A DNA stretch of 64,000 nucleotides, from the NCBI GenBank assembly GCA_905235675.1, contig CAJONC010000006.1:1-64000 (forward strand), in the 5' to 3' direction. Both the position numbers and the translations under genes were made by a program. Position 1 is the stretch's first letter; every line of letters begins with the position of its first letter. Below are positions 54,304 through 62,750 of this stretch, piece after piece. The notes under the pieces are model-generated. The model was not told where the DNA came from. It did no database searches and saw nothing but the letters and a program-made list of their open reading frames with translations. This DNA comes from an uncultured Bacteroidales bacterium (lineage in GTDB: Bacteria; Bacteroidota; Bacteroidia; Bacteroidales; UBA932).

Positions 54304-55904
54304 CAGTAACGAAAGGGATGGCTCCGGCGTTCGACCCGCTGGACATGAACAACTACAAGGTTGAGAAACTGCCCAAGATGCAGAAATCCAAATTCGAAAT
54401 TTGGATGGCGCGTCTGGGGGGACCGCTGGCAATCATCGCTTTCGTATGGATATGCTGGTTCTGCCATATCGGATTTATCGACAATCTCGACACCACGGGA
54501 CTTGCCGCAACGGCGCAGAAACGCCTCGACCAGCTCGGCCTTGACGGTTTCATCCGTGCCAACTATGCGATGCTGGGCATCTTCGTAGCCAGCCTTATAC
54601 TCTGGATAACCGAGGCCCTGCCCAATTATCTGACATCCCTAATCCTCATACTGTTCACCGTCCTGCTGGGCGTCACCACCCAGAAAGAGGCCCTCGCGCA
54701 GCTCGGACACCCTGTGATGTGGCTGAACATCCTGAGTTTCGTGCTGGCCTCCATGCTGGTCAAGACGCAGTTCGCCAAGCGCTTCGCCCTGGCCTTCGTG
54801 ATAAAGTTCGGTAAGAGCGCGAAAGGGGTGCTCTGGAGCTTCCTGCTGGTGAACCTCGTGCTGTCCGCATTCATCTCCGCCACCACGGTGAAGGCCACCA
54901 TAATGCTGCCTATCTTCATGGTGATCTGCGCCATCTACGGGGCCTCCGACGGGCACCGCAACAATTTCGGGCGCAACCTCGTGATACAGAACCTCTTCCA
55001 GGTCAACATCGGCGCCAACGCCTTCTACACCGGAAGCGGCGCCCACCTGCTCGCCATATCGCTCATCGCAGGCTTCCTCGGATCCTGCAACTTCGGCTAC
55101 AAGGAATGGCTGGTCGCCGTAGGACCCATGAGCATCATCATACTCGTAGTGGGCCTGCTGCTGGGAATGTATGTCTTCTTCCCCATGAAAAAGGAGGAGC
55201 AGGTTCCCCAGATAGATGGAGGCACCGACCGTCTGAAGGAAGAACTGGCTGCAATGGGAAAAATGAAGCCGGAGGAATGGAAGGCCGTCGCAATCTTCAT
55301 GGTCGTCCTCATCCTCTGGGTCACAAAAGGAACCTTCCATAACATCGACGAGACCATAGTCGCCCTGATAGGCGCCATCCTCGCCCTGCTGCCGGGCATA
55401 GGGGTAGTCAAATGGAACGACGTGGACATCCCCTGGCACCTGATGCTCTTCTCCGCAGGCGCCTATACGCTCGGAGCCGGCCTCAACGCCACCGACCTGC
55501 CCAACACCATGGTGAACGCGGCCTTCGATTCCATGGGCATCACCGCCGACACGCCCTACTGGGTGCTCTACGTGATTCTGACCTTCCTGATGATGTATTC
55601 GGGCCTCGTCTTCCAGAGCAAGACCATACGCACAATGGTGTTCGTGCCCATCGCCCTGGGCGTGGAAGCCCGATTCAACTTCCCTCCGATGAGCCTCGCA
55701 CTGCCCGTTGCCATGCTCATCGAGCACTGCTACGTGCTGCCTTTCAACAGCAAACCCGCCGCCCTGCTGTACACGACCAACCAGTACAGCATGACCGATG
55801 CCTTCAAATACGGCATCACCATGATGACCTTCTCCTGGCTGCTGATTCTCGTCTTCGGACAGACGGTGCTGAAGTGGGTGGGAATCACTCCCGGACTTTT
55901 TTAA
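54300..55904 (+). CDS. DASS/SLC13-family sodium:anion symporter
   Basis: 534 residues with about 11-12 membrane helices. An N-terminal cytoplasmic stretch of about 38 residues comes first. DASS-type features are ITEALPNYLTSL, AFISATTVKATIML (SNT-like substrate/Na+ loop, here with Ala-Thr-Thr), a second loop LPFNSKPAALLYT, and LFSAGAYTLGAGL. Members carry sulfate, phosphate or dicarboxylates with Na+. With the OprP-like porin and CYTH genes in the same strand group, phosphate or another anion is a fair guess, but dicarboxylate is equally possible. Confidence 0.85.
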   Translation: MTVTKGMAPAFDPLDMNNYKVEKLPKMQKSKFEIWMARLGGPLAIIAFVWICWFCHIGFIDNLDTTGLAATAQKRLDQLGLDGFIRANYAMLGIFVASLILWITEALPNYLTSLILILFTVLLGVTTQKEALAQLGHPVMWLNILSFVLASMLVKTQFAKRFALAFVIKFGKSAKGVLWSFLLVNLVLSAFISATTVKATIMLPIFMVICAIYGASDGHRNNFGRNLVIQNLFQVNIGANAFYTGSGAHLLAISLIAGFLGSCNFGYKEWLVAVGPMSIIILVVGLLLGMYVFFPMKKEEQVPQIDGGTDRLKEELAAMGKMKPEEWKAVAIFMVVLILWVTKGTFHNIDETIVALIGAILALLPGIGVVKWNDVDIPWHLMLFSAGAYTLGAGLNATDLPNTMVNAAFDSMGITADTPYWVLYVILTFLMMYSGLVFQSKTIRTMVFVPIALGVEARFNFPPMSLALPVAMLIEHCYVLPFNSKPAALLYTTNQYSMTDAFKYGITMMTFSWLLILVFGQTVLKWVGITPGLF

Positions 55905-55916
55905 AATATCTGCGCC

Positions 55917-56537
55917 ATGACTATAGAATGGAACTTTATACTCAGGCTGTTTGTCGCCGGACTGCTCGGCGGCCTGATTGGATTTGAACGAGAATTCCGC
56001 GCCAAGGAAGCGGGGGTGCGCACGCACTTCATCGTCGCCCTTGGCAGCGCCCTGTTCATGCTTATTTCGCAATATGCCTTCAGCGGTCGATTCGATGCAG
56101 CCCGCGTGGCAGCCCAGGTGGTTTCCGGCATAGGTTTCATAGGTGCAGGCGTGATTATCTATCAGAAAAACTCCATACGCGGCATCACTACGGCGTCCGG
56201 CCTCTGGGTGGCTGCGGCCATAGGCCTGGCCTGCGGCGCGGAAATGTACAGCGTTGCGATAGCGGCCACGCTGATGACCATACTTGTGCTTGAGACCATG
56301 CATTTCGTCACCCGAAATTATGGGCACAAGGAAGTTATGATAACCCTGTTTCCGCTTTCGAATGAGGATGTGCTGGCAATACGCAAGCTTTTGAAAGAGA
56401 ACCACGCCGATATAATGTCCTTCTCCCTTGAGGACGGGAAGGCGGTATTTGACCTGGAAGTAAAAAATAAGGACTATGCCAAAATCGTTGACACAGTCCT
56501 TTCTTCCGGTAAGGGATGCAATATCGATATCTCCTAG
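55917..56537 (+). CDS. MgtC/SapB-family membrane protein
   Basis: 206 residues with about four membrane helices in the first 130 residues. MgtC family motifs are LLGGLIGFEREFRAKEAGVRTH and GIGFIGAGVIIYQKNSIRGITTASGLW. The soluble C-terminal domain (about 135-206) is a small alpha/beta fold. The family is linked to growth in low magnesium or low phosphate and to inhibition of the F1F0 ATPase in some pathogens. It follows the anion symporter by 12 bases and its end overlaps the convergent ppiD gene by 4 bases. Confidence 0.85.
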   Translation: MTIEWNFILRLFVAGLLGGLIGFEREFRAKEAGVRTHFIVALGSALFMLISQYAFSGRFDAARVAAQVVSGIGFIGAGVIIYQKNSIRGITTASGLWVAAAIGLACGAEMYSVAIAATLMTILVLETMHFVTRNYGHKEVMITLFPLSNEDVLAIRKLLKENHADIMSFSLEDGKAVFDLEVKNKDYAKIVDTVLSSGKGCNIDIS

Positions 56538-58620
56538 AAGAATCTCTCCCTGTTATCCTTCACAACTCCGTTGGCCGACATCGTGGGCAGGATGCCCTGT
56601 GCGTTGTACTGGGCCTTGCGCTGTGCGAACATCTCCGCATCGTTTGCGGTGTAGAAGGATCCGGTTTCGCGGGAGTTGACTACGAATACATAGGTTCCCA
56701 TAGCACCTGCGACAGGGCCGCTCAGCTTGCCGTCCTGTGCAGCCTGGACCGCACCTACGAGGGCAGGTTCAATGCGGCCGCCCATGGGAGCAAGGCTCAT
56801 GGAGGCTTCGTTCACGACTTCCGCATCGAGGGCCTCGGCAACCTGTGAAATGTCGGTCATGCCTTCAATCCTGGCGGCGATCTCAGCCTTCCTGGCCTCG
56901 GCGAGTTTCTCGTTGTAGAGATTCATGCGTATATTCTGGGCCACCTCGCTGACGGGGGTGAAGCCTTCCTTGTGAATGTCGTTGACAGTTGCTACGAAGA
57001 AGTATTTGTTGTCGATGGTGATGATCTCGGAAGCCTTGCCTTTCTTGGCGTCGAATGCCCAGCGGGTGACCTGCTTGGCCTGGTCGATGGAACCGTAGCT
57101 CGATGTGGCTTCGGTGATGGTGGTCTTGTGGGAATATACCCCGAGGCTGTCGACAGCTGCCTGATAGCCGGCCTTGGCGCCCGCGGCAATTCCGGCGAAC
57201 TTGCTTGCCTGTCCGTAGATCCTGTTGGTGGTCTCCTTGCTGGCGACGGCGGTCTTCTCGAGGATGGCGACCTGCTTCTTCACGACAGGGGCGGTCTTCT
57301 TGGAAACCAGGACCACGTGGGTGCCGTACTGAGTCTTGATAACCTGAGGCTGGCCAACGGGGGCGGTGATAACGCTCTCGAAACCGGGAATCATGTAGGT
57401 CTGGGTCATCCAACCGATATTTCCGAACTCACCGTCGGCGGCGGAACCCTGGTCGGCGGAGAATTCAGCGGCGAGGCTGCTGAAGTTGCCGCCCTTGGCG
57501 ATAACCTTGGCAAGGCTGTCGGCCTTGGTCCTGGCATCGGCGCCCTGCAGGAGTATGTGCTTTACATAAACCGAGCGGAGATGGGCTTGGTGTCGATAAC
57601 CCTTGCAGCATAGAAGGTCTCTCCGGTGGAGATGACGGGCGAAACGTTTCCCTTGCCATTGAAGACAAAGTCGTTGATTTCGCTGTTGATGCTGTTGAGC
57701 TCGCCGGCCTTGTACCAGTAATTGCTGAGCTGGCGGTCGGAATTCTTGAGCAGGAAGGCCTTGAGATTGTCGGCCTCCGCAAACTGGGAATATGCCTCCG
57801 CGAACTGGTCGTTGGTGGCGGAGATGTCTTCGGCTGAAGGCACGACCTCAAATACCACGTACTCTATGTCGCGGCTGTTGCCCTGACGGAAGAATTCCTT
57901 GTGGTCGTTGTAATACTTCTTGATTTCCGCAGAACTTACCTCGATGGTGCTGTCCTGTGCAAAGGGATAGGAAACGAGCACATAGTCGACATTTGCCGTA
58001 ACGTTGTTCTGTGCGACGTTCAAGTCCTTCTCAAGGGCATTCATGTAGGAAGAGGCGTTGAAAAGGGCGCCGTATTTTGCATAGAACTGCTGGTTGTATA
58101 CAGTGCTCTCAAGATAGTTCCAGTAAAGCTGCAGACGGCCGGACTCGTCGGAAGGGATGGCCAGGACCAGGTCTGCAACCCTCGCGGCGGAGAAGTTTCC
58201 GTCCTCATCGAGGAAAGCTCCGTTGGAAGCTATTACGGGGGAAAGGTTGGTGCCGGTGGTGAGGTCGACCATCTCGGCATTGCCCACGGTCAATCCTGCC
58301 GCCTTCGCATTCTTTACGAAGAGATACCTGTCAACCAGATCCTGCCATGCCGCATCGCGCAGCTGTTTCTGCATCTGCTCATTCTGTACGCTGCTTCCTG
58401 TAACGACCTCGTTGATGCCGGTGAAGCGGTCCACTTCCTCCAGGTAATCGGTATAGGCGATAGCCTTTCCGTTGATGGATCCTACGTCATATTTGCTTGA
58501 CATGGAGTGAAGGGCGGACTCCAGGGTGCTGGGATCTATAATAAATGATAAAAGAGCCAGTGCAATGAGTACAGAAATCGTCACACCGAACTTTACGCGA
58601 ATTTTTTCAAGAACCGCCAT
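56534..58620 (-). pseudogene. ppiD: Membrane-anchored peptidyl-prolyl isomerase PpiD-like, split by one frameshift
   Basis: The N-terminal part reads from ATG 58620 to a stop at 57562: one anchor helix (about residues 12-30), then a SurA/PpiD-like helical chaperone region. Just before that stop the frame shifts and the second part, from about 57575 to 56534, continues with the parvulin domain: VKHILLQG, GGNFSSLAAEFSADQG and FGNIGWM, then helical ends. Joined, it is about 695 residues, normal for Bacteroidota PpiD. One base is missing near 57566-57580 (TCC GC|TCG GTT on the minus strand), with no slippery heptamer, so this is a mutation or a sequence error, not programmed frameshifting. It folds exported proteins at the inner membrane. 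Confidence 0.8.
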
Positions 58621-58678
58621 TTTATGTTTAACTTTTAATTAATAATTCAAATTAGCCTGCGAAGATAGTAATTTTATC

Positions 58679-59332
58679 TCACTTTTTGAGCAATGGACCT
58701 ATAAAATTCACGGAATCAACGACAACCACCGTAGAATCCTTGACCGTATAGCCGTATCCGTTGAAGGGTTCAAGGAGGATGGCGTTCCTGGCGTGGTCGT
58801 CGGAACGCATCCCATATCCCTGCAGAAAACCGTCGGGGGAATACATCTTTACATAGCAGTCGGTGTAGATTTCGCTCGCCGACTGGTTCCAGTAGATGGT
58901 GTCGGTTTCCATGGTCTCCTGCTTCAGCACGTTGTGTATCACCACGTTCCCGAAGGCTTCGTATACCTCTTCCACGGGCTTGCCGTTACTCCTTGTCTTT
59001 CCGGCTATATGGCGTCCGTCGTCGGACACTATGATGGTTTCGAGCAGCCCTTCGTCGGAATACCCGTAGATGGCTACGCCTTTTGGGAAAGATTCAAAGG
59101 AGCAGCTGTCCGTGTCATAGCGCTCCATCACCGAAGCCTCTATGCGCATTACCACCATCCCGTTCTTTGTCTGCACCGCAAACATGTTTTCTACCGTCTG
59201 TATCGGGGTTTTGCCAAGGTCGAGGGAGGCCGCGCGGCCAAGATTGCTCTTGCAGGATACAATGAGGATAGCAACCGCAGCGGCGATTGCTATCCAGATG
59301 ATTCTCTTTATATCCGTGACTTTGCCGTTCAC
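58679..59332 (-). CDS. lptC: LPS export protein LptC
   Basis: 217 residues from a GTG start at 59332; the ATG at 59337 is followed by a stop. An N-terminal membrane anchor (residues 9-27, IIWIAIAAAVAILIVSC) is followed by a beta-jellyroll with NMFAVQTKNGMVVMRI, GVAIYGYSDEG and KPVEEVYEAFGNVVIHN typical of LptC. It connects LptBFG with LptA in moving lipopolysaccharide across the periplasm. It starts within a few bases of the TPR gene stop, so it is co-transcribed. It is followed by ppiD 58 bases downstream. Confidence 0.9.
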   Translation of the reverse strand: MNGKVTDIKRIIWIAIAAAVAILIVSCKSNLGRAASLDLGKTPIQTVENMFAVQTKNGMVVMRIEASVMERYDTDSCSFESFPKGVAIYGYSDEGLLETIIVSDDGRHIAGKTRSNGKPVEEVYEAFGNVVIHNVLKQETMETDTIYWNQSASEIYTDCYVKMYSPDGFLQGYGMRSDDHARNAILLEPFNGYGYTVKDSTVVVVDSVNFIGPLLKK

Positions 59333-59336
59333 TCCA

Positions 59337-60668
59337 TTACTTTCTGGTACGTACGGTGGTGGTGGCCTGCATGCCGTTGCATACTACCCTGTAGGACTGT
59401 CCGTCAGTAATGTTGTACATGAAGGCTTCCGTAGTTTCAGGGAAGTAGATGCTGTAGGATCCTATCATCTTGTTGGCTTCCGCCGCAAGTGATTCATCGG
59501 CATTCTTAGCCTTGTTAAGGAAGTCGACTGCCACCCAGAAATGCGCGCGCTTTTCAATCTCGTCGCCGCCGCAGGTGGTTGCGCCCCAAATCTGTCCCAT
59601 CAGGAAATATGCCTTTCCTGCAAATGAGGAATCAAGTTCGAGGGCCTTGTTGGCATAGGAATAAGCCTTGCTCAGGCGGCCGTTCCTGAAGCACAGGGTA
59701 GCGGCTTCAAAACTGTAGGATGCATCCTTGGAAGCGTCGGATTCCTCGAATTCCACGGCCTCGTCGATGTATCCGAGCGCAAGGTCGACATTTCCCCTTG
59801 CAGCGTTGAGCTTGTAGAGGTTGTATGCCGACACATAGGACGGGCTGTTCCGGTGCAGCGAGGTGACGGCCTTGAGGAAGAGGTCGTTGCTCTGGCAATC
59901 CTCGGTGATGCTCATCATCTTCACGATGTTGGTTACGAGGGAGCTGTCGTTGGGATTGGCCTCGTAGCGGGGGGTGAAGAGGGCGATGAGGTTGTCGCAG
60001 TCGGCCACCTTGCTGGAGATGAAGAGACTTTCAAGGTCGGTCTTGACTTTGCCGATCCTTTCCTTTGCGGCCGCATCGCCGGTCTTGGCCATGGCCTTGT
60101 CTATATAGTCGACGTTCCTCTGGTATGAAAGGATAACGTCCTCGGAGGACAGCTTGCCAAGTTTGTAGAGTTCGATGGCGGAATTGAGGTTGTTCACCAG
60201 GAGGCTTTCCTTGGTGCTCTCGCCGTTTGCCTCTATCACTTCGTTGAGGCCCTTGTAAATGACCTCGTTATTGCCTTTGTAATAGTTTACGATATCAATA
60301 CCCTTGTTGTTGCGGGCGATGACTGCGCTCTTGGGGAAGAACTCGGCGCGCTCGTCGTGAAGGGTAAGGAGGCTGTCTATGAGGGCCTGCTTGTATTCAG
60401 GATTGTTCTGGTTGGCGACAATCACCTTCCTCAGCAGGGTGGTTCCGTTGGTGAGGAGGCTCTGGCGCGAAGAATGGGGGCAGGTGGCGTAAGCCTTGCG
60501 CCAGTTGGGTGTGGCGGAGGCGTAATCTCCCGATTTGAATGAAACTTCATAGAAAGAGAGATACTTGAGGCAGTTTGCCTCGTCGGGGCCCCAGTTGCCC
60601 TGTGCCGAGACCCTGGTCCCGGAGAATGCTGCCAAAAGGGCGACAGCTGCAAATAAAAGCTTTTTCAT
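59337..60668 (-). CDS. Exported TPR-repeat protein
   Basis: 443 residues. Signal peptide MKKLLFAAVALLAAFSGTRVSAQ. The remainder is helical with TPR-like repeats, most clear at about residues 290-390 (YVSAYNLYKLNAARGNVDLALGYIDEA, then FRNGRLSKAYSYANKALELD). The position between a FadL-like protein and lptC is conserved in Bacteroidota as I recall, so a role in envelope assembly is inferred. No catalytic motifs were seen. It is 17 bases after the FadL-like gene. Confidence 0.7.
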   Translation of the reverse strand: MKKLLFAAVALLAAFSGTRVSAQGNWGPDEANCLKYLSFYEVSFKSGDYASATPNWRKAYATCPHSSRQSLLTNGTTLLRKVIVANQNNPEYKQALIDSLLTLHDERAEFFPKSAVIARNNKGIDIVNYYKGNNEVIYKGLNEVIEANGESTKESLLVNNLNSAIELYKLGKLSSEDVILSYQRNVDYIDKAMAKTGDAAAKERIGKVKTDLESLFISSKVADCDNLIALFTPRYEANPNDSSLVTNIVKMMSITEDCQSNDLFLKAVTSLHRNSPSYVSAYNLYKLNAARGNVDLALGYIDEAVEFEESDASKDASYSFEAATLCFRNGRLSKAYSYANKALELDSSFAGKAYFLMGQIWGATTCGGDEIEKRAHFWVAVDFLNKAKNADESLAAEANKMIGSYSIYFPETTEAFMYNITDGQSYRVVCNGMQATTTVRTRK

Positions 60669-60685
60669 ATCGCAAAATTTATTTA

Positions 60686-62023
60686 TTATTCATACCTGTA
60701 TTTGAGGAACCATATATCAAAGATATTGACCCCTACACAAACCTTTACGTATCTTTCGCGTATTAGCGAGTTGTCCAGCGTTCCCCTCTGCCCGAGGTCC
60801 ACTCCTATCGAAAGCCCGTTGTACCACTGGTATATCGGAATTGTCGCTCCCAGGGTGATGCCTATCGAGTTCACGTCGCCGCCGCCGACCTTGTAATACT
60901 CCGTATTGTAGTAGGCTCCGAGCCTGTAGCTGCACCTTTTCCAGCGGTAGCGCATGTCGTAGGCGTTGGGGAGATATTCCATACCTGCGCGCAGGCTCTG
61001 TCTTACCGACGATGTGAAGGGAGTGCGGCTGGTGGAATTCGCGAATCCTTCCGTAACGTCCATTCCGCTTTTCTTCCAGTCGGAACGTGTATAGTCGACT
61101 TCAGCCCTGAATTTGTCGAGATATCTTACCGATATTCCGAGGCCGAGTTCCGGTGCGATGCGAACGGCCCCAAGATGGTTTGCGAGAGTGTCTACGGAAG
61201 ATGAAACGGTGATTGTTTCGGCCGTGCCCACGGACTGGTGCAGATAGCCTACCGTTCCGCGTAAATTGCTCGCCAGGGAATAAGTGCCGCCGAATCCTAC
61301 CGTCCATTTCTTCCCCATATTGAATTCCGACTGCACGCCGAACTTTCCGGTGATGGCGTGAAGATTCATGTCGTACGCGTCGCTCACTGTGTTGCGTCCC
61401 GATTTTTCGAAAACTTCGGTGAAATACTTGTTGAAGTTTCCGAAGATATAATCGAATTCCGCACCTACGGACAGGTGTTTATTGAAATAATACCCTGCAC
61501 TGCCGTAAAGTTTGTACAGGCTGCCCTGGCCGTAGTCGTAGTAATCAATCACGCCGTTGCGGGCTATCTCCACGGGGTCTGTTTCGCGTGTCCTGTATCC
61601 ATATCCCTGCGAACTGTAGGGGGTCATTCCCACCATTCCGGCCAAGTTCTTCCAAATCGGGGTGGAAAAGGCGATACTGGAGATGTTGGTGCTGTTGTGG
61701 GCCGATTTGATTCTCTGCCCGTCGACAGTCTGCATGAACAGGGTATTGTTGTTGGCAACGGAAAAATCCATCATGACCGAAAGGGAGTCCCTCGCGGTTA
61801 CCGCGGCAGGATTGAGGCTGTTGAGATATTTTACGTTCCTGGACGCTATACCTACGCCTCCCATTCCCCTGTTGTACGCGGAACCCTGCTGGGACAAGTC
61901 TCCGATTCCGTATATGGAGTACGGCGTATAGCTCAGATATTCACCGCTTTGTGCGTAAGCAGCGAGCCCCGCACCGGCAAATACCGAAACCATCAGCAAT
62001 CTATTGAATATTCTTTTCAACAT
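60686..62023 (-). CDS. FadL/OMPP1-like outer-membrane protein
   Basis: 445 residues. A signal peptide ends near residue 24 (AAYAQ). Features of a FadL-type barrel are GIGDLSQQGSAYNRGMGGVGIA near the N-terminus, NPAAVTARDSL, and many alternating strands to an aromatic C-terminus (WFLKYRYE). It may transport hydrophobic molecules across the outer membrane, but the ligand is unknown. Its start overlaps the coaX end by 23 bases. Confidence 0.75.
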   Translation of the reverse strand: MLKRIFNRLLMVSVFAGAGLAAYAQSGEYLSYTPYSIYGIGDLSQQGSAYNRGMGGVGIASRNVKYLNSLNPAAVTARDSLSVMMDFSVANNNTLFMQTVDGQRIKSAHNSTNISSIAFSTPIWKNLAGMVGMTPYSSQGYGYRTRETDPVEIARNGVIDYYDYGQGSLYKLYGSAGYYFNKHLSVGAEFDYIFGNFNKYFTEVFEKSGRNTVSDAYDMNLHAITGKFGVQSEFNMGKKWTVGFGGTYSLASNLRGTVGYLHQSVGTAETITVSSSVDTLANHLGAVRIAPELGLGISVRYLDKFRAEVDYTRSDWKKSGMDVTEGFANSTSRTPFTSSVRQSLRAGMEYLPNAYDMRYRWKRCSYRLGAYYNTEYYKVGGGDVNSIGITLGATIPIYQWYNGLSIGVDLGQRGTLDNSLIRERYVKVCVGVNIFDIWFLKYRYE

Positions 62024-62729
62024 AATCGTCAGTTATTAGCGCCAGGCCGGTCAGAACCAGATTGCTCACGATAAAAAGCGACTGTTTCATCCGCGTGGCA
62101 AAATATGCCGCATCCCCGCCTGTAAACACCACGACGTTGTTGGGATGACGGCGTATATAGCCTTCAATTTCAAACATTATGCCCGAAATTACTCCCGCCT
62201 CTATCGAGGAGTCCAGGGAATAGCCTTCAGAGGGCACCCTGGAGGGAATGTTCAGCAACGGCAGCGACTTGGAATAGCGGTTGAGCGACTTGAACCTCGT
62301 GAGGCATCCGGGGGAGACGTTTCCTCCGCGGTATACACCGTCGCCGTCGATGAAATCGATAGTAAGGGTGGTTCCGAAATCAAACACCGTACAGGCCTTT
62401 CCGCGGAACAGATACCTTACCGCGAGCAGCGACGCTGCTCGGTCGTAGGAAAGATGTTCCGGAAGGTCGTAGCGCTGGAGTATGTCCACATGATCCCTGT
62501 CGAGTATCATCAGGTGCCTGCACTCCTTCCTCAACGCCTGCTCTTCGTCCGCCGTAAGCGGTTTTGCCGATATTATTCCCATCACGTCCGGTTTTTCCTT
62601 CTCGGTAAGCGACAGGATGAACTCCAGCGCCTTTTCCCCCTGGAAACGGAAAGTCTTTCCGAGGGTTGTTCCCTCGGCCCAGGCGGCCTTCAGCGCCGTA
62701 TTTCCCACCTCTATCAGCAAATTCGACAT
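62001..62729 (-). CDS. coaX: Type III pantothenate kinase
   Basis: 242 residues. First step in CoA synthesis, ATP- and K+-dependent. The ASKHA-fold N-terminus shows LLIEVGNTALKAAW, with DRAASLLAVRYLF and FDFGTTLTIDFID (catalytic Asp) and GGNVSPGC, followed by VVFTGGDAAYF. The pattern is CoaX, not the CoaA type. It follows mfd by 21 bases and overlaps the FadL-like gene. Confidence 0.93.
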   Translation of the reverse strand: MSNLLIEVGNTALKAAWAEGTTLGKTFRFQGEKALEFILSLTEKEKPDVMGIISAKPLTADEEQALRKECRHLMILDRDHVDILQRYDLPEHLSYDRAASLLAVRYLFRGKACTVFDFGTTLTIDFIDGDGVYRGGNVSPGCLTRFKSLNRYSKSLPLLNIPSRVPSEGYSLDSSIEAGVISGIMFEIEGYIRRHPNNVVVFTGGDAAYFATRMKQSLFIVSNLVLTGLALITDDYVEKNIQ

Positions 62730-62750
62730 AAAGCCTGCAAATTTACAAAA

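Noticed and set aside
54639..56405. Antisense open frame of 588 codons over the DASS and MgtC genes
   Set aside because: Composition is full of His, Glu and Gly repeats typical of antisense of membrane proteins; the sense frames match known families.
57560..57585. Programmed -1 frameshift in ppiD
   Set aside because: No X-XXY-YYZ heptamer is present at the junction and PpiD is not known to use frameshifting.
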